From: Gammaproteobacteria bacterium
GTDB lineage: Bacteria > Pseudomonadota > Gammaproteobacteria > Pseudomonadales > Azotimanducaceae
Assembly: GCA_012960535.1 (NCBI GenBank)
Contig: DUBB01000019.1
Location: 18,660-82,659 of the forward strand
Direction of reading: 5' to 3'
DNA: 64,000 nucleotides
The notes under the pieces are model-generated. The model had not been told where the DNA came from, made no database searches, and worked only from the letters and a program-made list of their open reading frames with translations. Numbering within the stretch: the stretch's first letter is position 1; the number at the start of each line of letters is the position of its first letter. The position numbers and the translations under genes are program-made. Positions 9,053 to 19,400 of this stretch are shown piece by piece.

Positions 9053-9919
9053 ATGAAGATTGCGGTTGTTACGGGAACGAGTACCGGTATTGGCTTTACC
9101 ACCAGTTTATACCTTGCCAGAAACGGATATCAGGTATTTGCCGGGATGCGAAACCTAGGCAAAGCTGAAGCATTGCAAACCGCAGCAGCTGCCGAGGACT
9201 TGCCGGTTACCATCGTTAAACTTGATATCTGCGATTCAAATTCGGTCATTCAGGCATTTGCAGAAATTGATAAAACCGGGCCTGTCGATGTGCTTGTGAA
9301 CAACGCGGGTATCGGTGGTGCTGCGCCGCTCGAGTTGGTGCCGGAAGATGAACATAAGCAGATGTTTGAGACTAATTATTTTGGTTCAGTTCGTTGTGTA
9401 CAGGCTATTTTGCCCTCTATGCGTGAGCGGCAGACTGGCTGCATTGTTAACATCACCTCTGCGGTTGGTTTGCAGGCTACTCCAAACCAGATTGCCTATT
9501 CTGCCTCTAAATGGGCGCTCGAGTGCCTTGGCGAAGCCTTAGCGCATGAGGTTTATCGATTCGGTGTGAGGGTGGTAAATGTTGAGCCGGGTGTCATCAT
9601 GACTTCGATTTTTGAAAACTCGGCAGAACAGACGCGGTACGACAAGACTTCGCCGTATCAACCGATTATGCGCCGCAACGGCAAGGTATTCTCCGCCGGT
9701 TTTAAACGTTCTGTGTCCCCTGATTTAGTAGCGCAAGCAATTCTTGAATCCATTACGACCGATGATTACAAGTTACGTTGGCCGGTTGGGGCCGATGCTG
9801 AAGGGTTTATGGCGGCGCGGAATACGGTGCCCAGCGAAGATTGGATTGCGATGGGCGCGGACCTTACCGATGATGAATATAACGAAAAGTTCAAATCAAT
9901 GTTTGGGATCGACTTATAG
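9053..9919 (+). CDS. Short-chain dehydrogenase/reductase (classical SDR)
   Basis: NAD(P)-dependent oxidoreductase with a Rossmann fold. The nucleotide-binding glycine motif TGTSTGIG is at residues 7-14, the NNAG motif (VNNAGIGG) near residue 85, the catalytic serine in NITSAVG, and the YxxxK pair in YSASK near residue 153. The 288-residue length is normal for classical SDRs with a longer substrate loop at the C-terminus. The ATG at 9053 has GGGG six bases upstream; the TTG at 9041 has none. Codon choice (many GTT, GCG, GTG) looks somewhat different from the neighbours, and imperfect direct repeats flank the gene, so acquisition as a cassette is possible. The substrate is unknown. Confidence 0.85.
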   Translation: MKIAVVTGTSTGIGFTTSLYLARNGYQVFAGMRNLGKAEALQTAAAAEDLPVTIVKLDICDSNSVIQAFAEIDKTGPVDVLVNNAGIGGAAPLELVPEDEHKQMFETNYFGSVRCVQAILPSMRERQTGCIVNITSAVGLQATPNQIAYSASKWALECLGEALAHEVYRFGVRVVNVEPGVIMTSIFENSAEQTRYDKTSPYQPIMRRNGKVFSAGFKRSVSPDLVAQAILESITTDDYKLRWPVGADAEGFMAARNTVPSEDWIAMGADLTDDEYNEKFKSMFGIDL

Positions 9920-9956
9920 ACTGCAACAATAACCTCTCGACACAAGCAGACATGGA

Positions 9957-10001
9957 TTCACGCAAGTGACGCTGATCAAAGTTTAAATCGCCTGATTTAA
10001 A
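9957..10001. repeat. Imperfect direct repeat, copy B, upstream of hemB
   Basis: Partner of 8839-8883. The FNR-like core here is GTGAC-GCTG-ATCAA (9966-9979), two mismatches from TTGAT-N4-ATCAA. It lies about 100 bases upstream of the hemB -10 element. Confidence 0.55.
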
Positions 10002-10069
10002 ACCTAGCAAATTAAAATAACGCTTCAATCCGTTGTAAACCACTTTTAAACGTCCTTTCAATACTAGGC

Positions 10070-11088
<1,019 letters not shown>

Positions 11089-11099
11089 AATATAAACAT

Positions 11100-11128
11100 T
11101 TGAGTAATCTAATAAGACCGACTAGGAT
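11100..11128 (+). promoter_or_regulatory. Candidate trxA promoter
   Basis: TTGAGT (11100-11105) and TAGGAT (11123-11128) are separated by exactly 17 bases and lie about 40 bases before the trxA ATG. Each hexamer has two or fewer mismatches to the sigma-70 consensus. Confidence 0.45.
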
Positions 11129-11168
11129 AACGCTATCTTAAATCTGGATACTCTGGAGTTCAAAACCA

Positions 11169-11492
11169 ATGGCAAATATCGCTCATGTTACAGACGAATC
11201 ATTTGAAACAGACGTGCTCGGGTCAGATTTACCCGTACTAGTTGATTACTGGGCAGAGTGGTGTGGACCCTGCAAGGTTATTGCACCAGTACTGGAAGAT
11301 ATTGCCGTTGAATATGAGGGAAAGATGAAAGTCTGTAAGCTGGATATAGACTCTAATGGAGAAACACCACATAACTACGGTATTCGTGGAATCCCGACTT
11401 TGATGCTTTTCAAGAATGGTAATGTTGAAGCCACTAAGGTTGGCGCCCTGTCAAAATCTCAGCTGGCGGACTTCTTGGATAGCAATATCTAA
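11169..11492 (+). CDS. trxA: Thioredoxin 1
   Basis: Cytoplasmic disulfide reductase, electron donor for ribonucleotide reductase and other enzymes. The 107-residue protein carries the active site WAEWCGPCK (CGPC) near residue 33, the buried aspartate in LVDYW, and the cis-proline loop [11 protein letters not shown] near residue 75. Length equals that of E. coli TrxA (109). CTGGAG lies upstream of the ATG. It is followed 313 bases later by rho, the same trxA-rho order as in E. coli. Confidence 0.97.
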   Translation: MANIAHVTDESFETDVLGSDLPVLVDYWAEWCGPCKVIAPVLEDIAVEYEGKMKVCKLDIDSNGETPHNYGIRGIPTLMLFKNGNVEATKVGALSKSQLADFLDSNI

Positions 11493-11805
11493 ATAGTAGT
11501 CCTTGATAGCAATCATTGAATAACTAAAAAATAGACCTAATTAGGTAGCCATTTATAGCTGGAAGTTGTTAACATCTGACAATCAAAACCATAATGGTTT
11601 ACGGTATCAATTCAATTCCGAATGGACCAAACAACAAAAAAGAGTTGACAAAAAGCGCTCAAAGACGCACTTTGCGAATGTAGCAATCAATATTGTCACG
11701 CCGATCTACTCGGGATCAACCGATTCCCATAAAAAAAAACTCCTTAAAAAGGCCTAAAACCTTTTGTCGGTTACTACAACCAAATCAATCTTAAAGTGAA
11801 AATCA
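11493..11805 (+). other. trxA-rho intergenic region, presumed rho leader
   Basis: AT-rich, 313 bases. It contains the 12-base palindrome ACCTAATTAGGT (11535-11546), the inverted repeat AAACCAT-A-ATGGTTT (11586-11600) and a consensus TTGACA at 11645-11650 with no convincing -10. A 63-codon frame beginning at a TTG (11566) has no ribosome binding site and resembles nothing I know. In E. coli the rho leader is long and mediates autoregulation; a similar role is plausible here but not shown. Confidence 0.5.
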
Positions 11806-13065
11806 ATGAACCTGACTGACCTCAAAGCGAAGCCCATACCAGAGCTTCTCGAAATAGCCCACGAAATGGGCATGGATAATCTTGGACGATCCAGAAAACA
11901 AGAAATTATCGCCAATGTACTCCGTAAACATGCTAAAAGCGGTGAAGACATCTATGGCGATGGCACATTAGAAATCCTCCAGGATGGGTTTGGATTTCTT
12001 CGCTCGCCTGATAGCTCTTATCTGGCAGGACCGGACGATATTTACGTATCACCCAGTCAGATCCGACGATTTAACCTGCGCACCGGAGACACCGTTTCAG
12101 GTAAAATTCGGCCACCCAAAGACAGTGAACGTTACTTTGCTCTACTCAAGGTTGATCAAATTAACTTTACAGATCCCACGGAATCTAAGAACAAAATCCT
12201 GTTTGAAAACCTGACACCGCTATTTCCGGACGAACCATTAACGCTGCAGGGCGGAAACGGTAGCACAGAGGATCTAACAGCGCGCATAATTGATCTGACA
12301 GCACCTATCGGTAAAGGCCAACGCGGGCTTATCGTGTCGCCACCCAAGGCTGGTAAGACCCTCATTCTGCAGAATATCGCTCAATCCATTATGCGCAACA
12401 ATCCTGAGTGCCATCTTATCGTCCTTTTGATCGATGAGCGCCCCGAAGAAGTTACCGAGATGCAGAGATCTGTTCGTGGCGAAGTGGTAGCCAGCACATT
12501 CGATGAGCCACCATCCAGGCATGTTCAGGTTAGCGAAATGGTTATCGAAAAAGCGAAAAGGCTGGTAGAGCATAAAACCAATGTGATCATTCTACTCGAC
12601 TCCATTACCCGCCTGGCCAGGGCCTATAACACGGTCATTCCTGCCTCTGGAAAAGTCCTCACAGGCGGTGTGGATGCGCATGCCCTCGAACGCCCAAAAC
12701 GTTTCTTTGGCGCAGCAAGAAATATTGAAGAGGGCGGCAGTTTAACCATTATAGCCACCTGTCTGATCGATACAGGATCAAAAATGGACGAGGTCATCTA
12801 TGAAGAATTTAAAGGCACAGGTAATTTAGAACTTCATTTAGAAAGAAAAATTGCCGAAAAAAGAGTTTACCCAGCGATTAATATTCGCCGCTCAGGAACA
12901 CGTAGGGAAGACCTCCTGATGAGCGAAGAAGAACTGCAGAAAGTATGGATATTGAGAAAAATACTGCATGAAATGGACGACCTCGCGGCAATCGAATTTC
13001 TGTTAGGGAAAATGAAGAAATCAACCACTAATGAAGAATTCTTCGCGTCAATGAAAAGAAGCTAA
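11806..13065 (+). CDS. rho: Transcription termination factor Rho
   Basis: Hexameric RNA-dependent ATPase/helicase that ends transcription. The 419-residue length equals E. coli Rho. The N-terminal helical bundle ([18 protein letters not shown]) leads to the cold-shock-like RNA-binding domain with GFGFLRS and [16 protein letters not shown]. The ATPase domain has Walker [10 protein letters not shown] (near residue 180), Walker [17 protein letters not shown] and the Q-loop KVLTGGVDA. The C-terminal R-loop and subunit-interface segments are intact. It is followed after nine bases by the flavin reductase gene. Confidence 0.98.
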   Translation: MNLTDLKAKPIPELLEIAHEMGMDNLGRSRKQEIIANVLRKHAKSGEDIYGDGTLEILQDGFGFLRSPDSSYLAGPDDIYVSPSQIRRFNLRTGDTVSGKIRPPKDSERYFALLKVDQINFTDPTESKNKILFENLTPLFPDEPLTLQGGNGSTEDLTARIIDLTAPIGKGQRGLIVSPPKAGKTLILQNIAQSIMRNNPECHLIVLLIDERPEEVTEMQRSVRGEVVASTFDEPPSRHVQVSEMVIEKAKRLVEHKTNVIILLDSITRLARAYNTVIPASGKVLTGGVDAHALERPKRFFGAARNIEEGGSLTIIATCLIDTGSKMDEVIYEEFKGTGNLELHLERKIAEKRVYPAINIRRSGTRREDLLMSEEELQKVWILRKILHEMDDLAAIEFLLGKMKKSTTNEEFFASMKRS

Positions 13066-13074
13066 CGGTTTATC

Positions 13075-13794
13075 ATGAGAGTTGAGTGTGCTGTCGAGCA
13101 AATTAAATACCTCAGCGCTGATGTCAGACAATTGCTTTTAAAGCCCCCTCGCTCAGTTCCGCCTTTTAAAGCCGGACAATATCTGGAATTGATACTACCG
13201 GACAGAAAATGCGCTTTTTCAATTGCCAGCGTGCCCAACGAGCCTCTTTTCCAGCTCCACATCAAACCAACCCCGGATTCAGAAGATTCAACGATCATCG
13301 AGGCCCTACTGGACGACCTACCAGACTCACTGACAGTAGAGTATCCCCTGGGAGAATGCTTCCTCGATAACTGCCCGGACCGGCCCGTCATCCTGATCGC
13401 TGCGAGCACCGGTATCACCCAGATGAGAAGCCTGTTGGGATTTCTCGAGGAACAGAAATTCCGAAAAAACGTGTTCCTGTACTGGGGCGTATTACTCGAA
13501 GATGACTTGTACCTCCACCATGACCTGCTGATGCTTGCACAAGAATGGCGTTATTTTCACTATATCCCAGTAGTCAGTGAAATCACCAGATCCTCTTCTT
13601 GGCAGGGTAAAACCGGCCTGGTAGGCAATACCGTTTTAGCCGACATAGAGGACTTAAATACCCACTTAATCTACATCAGTGGTAGCCCGGCTATGGTATA
13701 TGGAACTTTGGATAACTTTGTACAAAAAGGCTTCGATGAGACCAACATGCACTCTGACGTTTTCTCGTTTGCGCCGCGACAACTAATTAACTGA
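13075..13794 (+). CDS. fre: NAD(P)H-flavin reductase, ferredoxin-reductase family (Fre-like)
   Basis: FAD/NAD-binding oxidoreductase without an iron-sulfur domain. The beta-barrel domain shows FKAGQYLELILP and the flavin motif RKCAFSIASVP (RxxSxxS-like), and the nucleotide-binding domain has PVILIAASTGITQMRSLL and YLYWG-type segments. Length 239 matches Fre (233 in E. coli), which reduces free flavins with NAD(P)H. Related longer proteins carry a ferredoxin domain, absent here. Its stop overlaps the convergent hemY stop region by eight bases. The symbol is a best guess; the family is sure. Confidence 0.75.
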   Translation: MRVECAVEQIKYLSADVRQLLLKPPRSVPPFKAGQYLELILPDRKCAFSIASVPNEPLFQLHIKPTPDSEDSTIIEALLDDLPDSLTVEYPLGECFLDNCPDRPVILIAASTGITQMRSLLGFLEEQKFRKNVFLYWGVLLEDDLYLHHDLLMLAQEWRYFHYIPVVSEITRSSSWQGKTGLVGNTVLADIEDLNTHLIYISGSPAMVYGTLDNFVQKGFDETNMHSDVFSFAPRQLIN

Positions 13795-14917
13795 CTACTT
13801 TGAGGGCCAGCTTAAACTGTTCCATACTGGCTTGCTTATCGCCCCGGTCGGCTAATAACAAAGCCAGCCGATAGTGAGCCTGAGCAGAAGAATCGATCTC
13901 TAGACTCTTCTGATATTCAGCCAGGGCCAATTCAGGTCTGTCACTCAGGTAGTATAAAGTGCCCGCACAACACCGATACGCTGCATTATCAGCAAATTTA
14001 CGTGCCCAGGACTCAACCTGTTTTAACCTAACCGGCAAATTGGTCTGACCCAGGTCAGCGTAGGCAACAAACAACGCCGGGCTGGCGCGCTTGTCAATTT
14101 CCCGTCGCAGCACTTTCTCTGCAATATCCTGGTCAGACACAGTCCTGCAATAAGCGATTAAAAGCAATTCATCGCCATCTTGCATAATCGATAATGCTGA
14201 TCGCCAGAGATGTCTTTCGGTATCAGTTTGCATCCCTGCAAGTGCAGCTCGCAGAGAATTTTTATGGTCCTGAGTCAGGATAATGTCATATTTCACCAGA
14301 TCTTTACTCAGAGCTGCTAAATCCTTCCATTTCCGCATTTCAATAAACAACTCGAGCTTCAGTGAAGTGGTCGCACCATTAACCGGTAAGGTATCGAGCG
14401 TTTCCTGGGCAAACGCAAATTCATCGTTCGCTACTGCATCCTTTACCAACCCTAACCGCGCTGCAGTAACATAATCCTGACCTGCATCAATGGCGCTCTG
14501 CCACATGAGCTTTCGCCCGTCAACATCAGCCGAACTCATCTGCGCAAGTAGTAAAGTTGCTGGACCCTGGGTTGTTTCATGCTCTGAAGCTTTGACCAGA
14601 AATCTCATGGCTCTATCCTGTTGACCTGCCAGTGACAGAGCAAAGCCTTTATTCAAGAACTGCACAGCTCGGGATTTTGACTTTTCACCACGCCAGTTTG
14701 AAACTCGCTCAGGGAACGCTATCAGGCTATGGACTAGTCCCCATAGAAAATAACCGGCTGTTACCAGCACAATGATTAAAAACAAACCCACCCACAGACT
14801 GGTCTGCAGAGAATAATCCTGATAAACAATAAGAATATAACCCGGATCTCTGGCAATTAGGGTCCCTACTATCCCTGCGACAGTAACAATAATCAGCATG
14901 GCCGCTGCTACTTTCAC
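13787..14917 (-). CDS. hemY: HemY, inner-membrane TPR protein of the hem operon
   Basis: Despite its name this proteobacterial HemY is not protoporphyrinogen oxidase; it is a membrane-anchored tetratricopeptide protein of unclear role encoded with hemCD. Two N-terminal membrane helices (AAAMLIIVTVAGIVGTLIA and LWVGLFLIIVLVTAGYFLW) are followed by the conserved region around FPERVSNWRGEKSKSRA, with later TPR-like repeats (CAGTLYYLSDRPELALAEYQ near the end). Length 376 is normal. The GTG start overlaps the hemX stop by four bases, so translation is coupled. It is the last gene of hemC-hemD-hemX-hemY. Confidence 0.88.
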   Translation of the reverse strand: MKVAAAMLIIVTVAGIVGTLIARDPGYILIVYQDYSLQTSLWVGLFLIIVLVTAGYFLWGLVHSLIAFPERVSNWRGEKSKSRAVQFLNKGFALSLAGQQDRAMRFLVKASEHETTQGPATLLLAQMSSADVDGRKLMWQSAIDAGQDYVTAARLGLVKDAVANDEFAFAQETLDTLPVNGATTSLKLELFIEMRKWKDLAALSKDLVKYDIILTQDHKNSLRAALAGMQTDTERHLWRSALSIMQDGDELLLIAYCRTVSDQDIAEKVLRREIDKRASPALFVAYADLGQTNLPVRLKQVESWARKFADNAAYRCCAGTLYYLSDRPELALAEYQKSLEIDSSAQAHYRLALLLADRGDKQASMEQFKLALKVVS

Positions 14918-15981
14918 TCAAGCGTCTCCTGCTGCAGCGACTGCAACTCATCCAGGGCTAACATGGTTTCTGTCAGCTTTGGCAGGGGTGCCGAAATAGG
15001 TATGTCATGAATTAGCCTTAACTGCTCGACAAGCTGACGCGTATTCGGAAGATTCAGATTAAAGTAATTCTCTACCCAAGCCTGCGCCTGTTCTATAGAC
15101 GATTGAAAAACGCGCTGCTCACCCCGTAATAGCGCTAGCTGAGCTGTTTGCAACTGTAACAGTATGTTCTGCCTTAACACTCGTGTTTGTTCTGGTGTAG
15201 GCAGCGGTTTAATTTCAATATCTCCCCGTCGAAAATCAACCAAACTGAATACTTTCTGACCAAATTGGCTCAACAATGCAAGTAGTGAACCGAGTAAACC
15301 TGGCCTGTCTGCCTCCACAATCTGATTGCTTGACCTTCCTGAACTGAATCCCCTTGCTGCTAATTCCAGCGATTCGACTTGTCCTACCAACGAGGCAATT
15401 TCCAGAAATATACCAACCTGATCGATACCCTGGAAATTTCTGAGAGACCCTATATCGCCGGCAAGCGCTGCCCGCAACGCAAATACACCGGGTAAATCAA
15501 GGGACGCGAGTAATTCATCTGCTTCTTGCAGCGCCATCAAAGCCTGCCCTGGCTGCTGCTGCATAGCTAACGCATGTTCTGCAATTCTGACTAGATGACT
15601 GACTTCTGCCAGCCTCCATCTTGAATCACGACGAACCTGACCGGACTGCAAACTGTGCAGTTGTATTACATCGTCATCCAGATCGGATAATTTCTGATCA
15701 AGTTCCTGTCTGAGGATTTCAATAGACTCGGCCGAGAGAAGCTGAGCTTGCTGCAAATCAACCTGCTTGATTGCCTGTTCACGGCTCTGGCCAGTCAATG
15801 CTGACAGGGCTTGTTTTGATCGGTTCTGATCCCAGCTATTATAACCCGTCAACAATGCAGTAGTGATAAGTATCAGCCATAGCAACCAGCTAAAACCTGG
15901 CAATCCGGTCTTTTTGGTTTCACCCTTATTTGAATCTGATGATTTCTCAGCAATCTTTTTTTTCTCCTCATGCTCTGTCAT
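14914..15981 (-). CDS. hemX: HemX, uroporphyrinogen-III C-methyltransferase-like membrane protein
   Basis: Proteobacterial HemX: a short charged cytoplasmic N-terminus, one membrane helix (LPGFSWLLWLILITTALL, residues about 27-44) and a long periplasmic helical part that begins with a coiled coil (LTGQSREQAIKQVDLQQAQL...). The conserved RWRLAEVSHLVRIAEHALAM segment near residue 125 is the family signature. It has no methyltransferase motifs, so the annotation inherited from E. coli is probably misleading. It sits four bases after hemD and overlaps hemY. Role is likely structural or regulatory in tetrapyrrole synthesis; this is inference. Confidence 0.87.
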   Translation of the reverse strand: MTEHEEKKKIAEKSSDSNKGETKKTGLPGFSWLLWLILITTALLTGYNSWDQNRSKQALSALTGQSREQAIKQVDLQQAQLLSAESIEILRQELDQKLSDLDDDVIQLHSLQSGQVRRDSRWRLAEVSHLVRIAEHALAMQQQPGQALMALQEADELLASLDLPGVFALRAALAGDIGSLRNFQGIDQVGIFLEIASLVGQVESLELAARGFSSGRSSNQIVEADRPGLLGSLLALLSQFGQKVFSLVDFRRGDIEIKPLPTPEQTRVLRQNILLQLQTAQLALLRGEQRVFQSSIEQAQAWVENYFNLNLPNTRQLVEQLRLIHDIPISAPLPKLTETMLALDELQSLQQETLE

Positions 15982-15985
15982 TTAC

Positions 15986-16723
15986 TCAATCCTGAATCAT
16001 TAAGGTTTCAATGGCTTTTAACAATCCATCTGTGCTCGCATCGTCTGCAACATGCACCTTATTATAGCCCTGCCTGATTGCCTGTTCACCAATTCTTGCC
16101 GAGGTTGCTATCAATTGAACATCCTGCCTATGGCGCACCGAACAGACCAGACTAAACGAGTCCAGTATCTGTACACTGGACACCACAATGGTATCAATGC
16201 TGGCTTCGCGCATCTGCTGCCACAAACCGGCATGGCCGACTTTACGACGCTTGTATACTGCTAGATATTGAACCAATGCACCCTGGTTCGAAAGGGTATC
16301 TCCCAGTAAAGCTCTTCCGCCGTGGCCGCTTACAATGAGAATCTGTTTACCTTCAGGTTGACGCAGTTGAGCCAGTTCTAAAAGACCTTCCGAACCGGGC
16401 GAATCAGGAAATACCGATGCAATGCCAAGCTGCTTTAGTTCCTCTGCAGTACCTGGGCCCACAGACAACCATTGCAACTGTGGCCACTGCGGCCAGTAAC
16501 TCTCCAGCACGGGTAAGCCAAATCGAACGGCATGCCGACTGACGAAAATGACAATATCATTTCTATCCAGATCCTCCATGAGCAATCTAGCATCTGCCTG
16601 TATATCAAGCTGGGTAATTTCAATGAGTGGGGTGATCTGATAAGAAACCTGCCGTAGCTGCAACGCACCAGCCAACGCTTGGTTTAAACCATCAGGCCGA
16701 GTCAGCAGTATTCCATTCAACAT
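15986..16723 (-). CDS. hemD: Uroporphyrinogen-III synthase
   Basis: Cyclises hydroxymethylbilane to uroporphyrinogen III, inverting ring D. The sequence is poorly conserved in the family, but LLTRPDGLNQALAGAL at the N-terminus, VIFVSRHAVRFGLP near residue 58, QWLSVGPGTAEEL near residue 85, ILIVSGHGGRALL near residue 130 and IATSARIGEQAIRQGY near residue 205 are the expected landmarks. Length 245 is normal. Three bases separate it from hemC upstream and four from hemX downstream. Confidence 0.92.
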   Translation of the reverse strand: MLNGILLTRPDGLNQALAGALQLRQVSYQITPLIEITQLDIQADARLLMEDLDRNDIVIFVSRHAVRFGLPVLESYWPQWPQLQWLSVGPGTAEELKQLGIASVFPDSPGSEGLLELAQLRQPEGKQILIVSGHGGRALLGDTLSNQGALVQYLAVYKRRKVGHAGLWQQMREASIDTIVVSSVQILDSFSLVCSVRHRQDVQLIATSARIGEQAIRQGYNKVHVADDASTDGLLKAIETLMIQD

Positions 16724-16726
16724 GAC

Positions 16727-17647
16727 TCAGTCTACCCGAATGAGCTGTAATGCACCTTGATCTATCATTGCCTCTGCAACCCGTTCGGCCAACGCGCGGC
16801 CCTGACCCGCTGGTGCAGAATCACTTAGGCGCAGTGGTGTCTGACCGTCTTGACCGCTGATAAAAGTCTTCAACAGGATTTTTTCTCCGCCCTCAACATA
16901 AGTCGCAAAAGCAGCTACGGGTAGACTGCAGTTAGCTCCCAGCTTCTCACTGATTCTACGCTCACAAGTCACCAGCTCAAAGCTAGCAGGATCATTCAAG
17001 GATGACAGAATCGGAGTAAGGTCCTCCCTTTCTGACAGACTTTCAATACCAACTGCGCCCTGACCTGCACTGGGAACACAATCATCAACGGGAATTTGCA
17101 TGCAGATACGATGGCCAAGACCAAGCCGTTGAAGCCCTGCTGAGGCGAGAATAATGCCATCAAAATAGCCATCATCCAGGCGCTTTAATCGAGTATCAAC
17201 ATTGCCCCTTAATTCCTTAAATTCCAGACCTGGATAACGATGCTGCAATTGAAATCTGCGCCTCAAACTTGATGAGCCTATAACAGCGCCCTCAGCCATA
17301 TCCGCAAAAACCAGATTGCCCGCAGAGATCAACGCATCACTGGGCTCTGCTCTGGTGCAGATTGCAGTAATGGCAAGCCCCTGAGGAAGCTCAGCAGGCA
17401 CGTCTTTCATGGAATGTACCGCGATATCAGCATCACCTTGCAACAAGGCATTTTCCAACTCTTTGACGAACACACCTTTACCACCCAACTGGCTCAAAGA
17501 CTCCCTGCGGTTTCGATCCCCTTGCGTGCTCAGACCGATAATCTCCACATCGGTGTGGGTAAAAACTTGATTAATCTTCTCTTTTACAAATTTTGCCTGC
17601 CACAAAGCCAGGGTACTTTTTCGAGTTACTATCCTAATTTTTCGCAC
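16727..17647 (-). CDS. hemC: Hydroxymethylbilane synthase (porphobilinogen deaminase)
   Basis: Polymerises four porphobilinogen units onto a dipyrromethane cofactor. The opening RIVTRKSTLALWQA, the STQGDRNR loop, VFVKELENALLQGDADIAVHS (with KDVPAELP) and the cofactor-attachment cysteine in ERRISEKLGANCSLPVAAFA are all present. Length 306 is typical. The start is a GTG with only a weak upstream CGAG. It heads the minus-strand hem operon and is divergent from argH. In Pseudomonas the algZ-algR regulatory pair lies between these two genes; here there are only 350 bases. Confidence 0.95.
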   Translation of the reverse strand: MRKIRIVTRKSTLALWQAKFVKEKINQVFTHTDVEIIGLSTQGDRNRRESLSQLGGKGVFVKELENALLQGDADIAVHSMKDVPAELPQGLAITAICTRAEPSDALISAGNLVFADMAEGAVIGSSSLRRRFQLQHRYPGLEFKELRGNVDTRLKRLDDGYFDGIILASAGLQRLGLGHRICMQIPVDDCVPSAGQGAVGIESLSEREDLTPILSSLNDPASFELVTCERRISEKLGANCSLPVAAFATYVEGGEKILLKTFISGQDGQTPLRLSDSAPAGQGRALAERVAEAMIDQGALQLIRVD

Positions 17648-17840
17648 AATGCTCGACTTTTTTTCAAAGATGCAACACTAACCTCATGCGTCGTTCGAGT
17701 AAACCAATACAAGCAGCAGGTAAGCCAATTCAAGAACCGAATTTCCTCATGACAGTGCCCGCGAACTTAAATAAGGCGCTTTCAACCGACTTAGCCCCCT
17801 TACATGGCTGATTTTACGCCAACTCATTAATAGTTCTGAT

Positions 17841-17873
17841 ATATTGCGGTGATAATGCGGAAATAGTGCGGTG
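17841..17873. promoter_or_regulatory. Three tandem 11-bp repeats, likely transcription factor site
   Basis: The units ATATTGCGGTG, ATAATGCGGAA and ATAGTGCGGTG follow each other without gaps, giving ATANTGCGG at exactly one helical turn. Such phased direct repeats are typical of sites for response regulators with winged-helix domains. They lie about 110-145 bases upstream of the argH transcription start and about 195 bases upstream of the hemC start codon. Confidence 0.55.
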
Positions 17874-17969
17874 AACGACATCACAGTGAGTATCTGCAAG
17901 GGTGGATCCAATGACCTGGTAAAACAGCCAGCCAATTTTTACCTTAACCCCTCAAGAAGGTGACGCAGC

Positions 17970-17978
17970 TGTTATAAT
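17970..17978 (+). promoter_or_regulatory. argH extended -10 promoter
   Basis: TG-T-TATAAT is a perfect extended -10 element 22 bases before the argH ATG, implying a very short leader. There is no good -35, as often with extended -10 promoters. Confidence 0.6.
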
Positions 17979-17999
17979 GGGCGTGCACTCAACCGAGAC

Positions 18000-19400
18000 A
18001 TGACATTGGCAAACCAAAAAGACAAACTTTGGGACGGTAGATTTACTGAAGCAACCGATGCTTTCGTAGAGTCATTTACAGCATCCGTTAACTTCGATCA
18101 CATCCTTGCTGACTACGATATTGAGGGATCCATGGCCCATGCCCGCATGCTCAGCAAAGCAGACATTATCAGTGCACCTGACCTTGCCACCATGCTGGCA
18201 GGCCTCAGTGAGATTCGCCAAGAAATCAGCCAGGGCCAATTCCAATGGTCAGTGCAGCTAGAAGATGTTCATATGAATATTGAAGCTGCTTTAACGGCAC
18301 GAATCGGTGAACTAGGTAAGGTATTACATACCGGACGTTCCAGAAACGACCAGATAGCGACCGACCTGCGCCTGTATTTACGAGAACAGATTGATCTGAT
18401 AATAGGAAAAATAAAACAGCTCTTAACCGGGATTCTCGATCTTGCAGAGACTCACACACAAACTATAATGCCAGGTTTCACCCATCTGCAAATTGCCCAG
18501 CCCATCGTCTTCGGTCATCACCTGATGGCCTGGTACGCTATGCTTGCACGCGATGCAGAACGACTCATCGAGTGCCGCAAAAGAGTCAACTGCATGCCCC
18601 TGGGGTCTGCCGCTCTGGCGGGCACGAGTTTTCCGATTGATAGAGCCTATACGGCAGAGTTATTAGGCTTTCAGTCGATAGCTGATAACTCCCTGGATGC
18701 CGTCAGTGATCGGGATTTTGTCATTGAATTCTCGGCCTGTGCCAGCATGCTGATGATGCATCTATCCAGGTGGTCAGAAGAGATGATCCTGTGGACCTCA
18801 CCGCAATTCGATTTTATAGAGCTCCCAGATCGCTTCTGCACCGGATCATCGATTATGCCCCAGAAGAAAAACCCGGATGTGCCTGAACTGGTTCGTGGTA
18901 AATCGGCCCGGGTGTTTGGTTCCTTACTGTCTCTGCTGACGCTGATGAAAGGTCAGCCACTGGCCTACAACAAAGACAACCAGGAAGACAAAGAGCCACT
19001 TTTCGATACCGTTCAAACCGTTATGGCCTGTCTCACGGCGTTCGCCGATATGGTGCCCAATATCATCCCAAAGAAGGAAAACATGCTGCGCGCTGCATCA
19101 ACCGGCTACGCAACCGCAACAGACCTGGCAGATTATCTGGTCCGCAAGGGACTTGCCTTTCGAGATGCCCATGCCATCGTAGGCAGACTAGTGGCCACAG
19201 GTATAAACGAGCACAAGGATCTGGCTGAACTCAGCCTTGAGCAGCTCCAGGCTGAGTCTGATTTAATCCAGGAAGATGTTTACCAGTTTCTCGACATTCA
19301 CGGGTCCGTAGCAAGTCGAAGTCATCCTGGCGGTACGGCCCCTGACACTGTCAGGCACGCCATTAACCGTGCCCGGGGGCTACTTACAAAAAACGGCTAA
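18000..19400 (+). CDS. argH: Argininosuccinate lyase
   Basis: Last step of arginine synthesis: cleaves argininosuccinate to arginine and fumarate. Family landmarks are DKLWDGRF at the N-terminus, [17 protein letters not shown] (near residue 110), the [14 protein letters not shown] segment near residue 158, and the superfamily signature [19 protein letters not shown] near residue 280, with the catalytic serine. Length 466 is typical. The ATG has only GAG upstream, but the TATAAT is so close that no earlier start is possible. Its end overlaps the convergent cyaY by 17 bases. Confidence 0.97.
   Translation: MTLANQKDKLWDGRFTEATDAFVESFTASVNFDHILADYDIEGSMAHARMLSKADIISAPDLATMLAGLSEIRQEISQGQFQWSVQLEDVHMNIEAALTARIGELGKVLHTGRSRNDQIATDLRLYLREQIDLIIGKIKQLLTGILDLAETHTQTIMPGFTHLQIAQPIVFGHHLMAWYAMLARDAERLIECRKRVNCMPLGSAALAGTSFPIDRAYTAELLGFQSIADNSLDAVSDRDFVIEFSACASMLMMHLSRWSEEMILWTSPQFDFIELPDRFCTGSSIMPQKKNPDVPELVRGKSARVFGSLLSLLTLMKGQPLAYNKDNQEDKEPLFDTVQTVMACLTAFADMVPNIIPKKENMLRAASTGYATATDLADYLVRKGLAFRDAHAIVGRLVATGINEHKDLAELSLEQLQAESDLIQEDVYQFLDIHGSVASRSHPGGTAPDTVRHAINRARGLLTKNG

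Larger units (their letters stand above)
17648..17999. other. hemC-argH divergent control region
   Basis: No convincing gene; a 62-codon minus-strand frame (17747-17935) has no recognisable features. Three tandem 11-base repeats lie at 17841-17873 and an extended -10 for argH at 17970-17978. Confidence 0.6.

Noticed and set aside
11566-11757. 63-codon frame before rho as a possible leader peptide
   Set aside because: TTG start, no ribosome binding site, no similarity to known rho leader peptides, low-complexity lysine-rich end.
17747-17935. 62-codon minus-strand frame in the hemC-argH gap
   Set aside because: No ribosome binding site or domain; it runs through the 11-bp repeats, which look regulatory.
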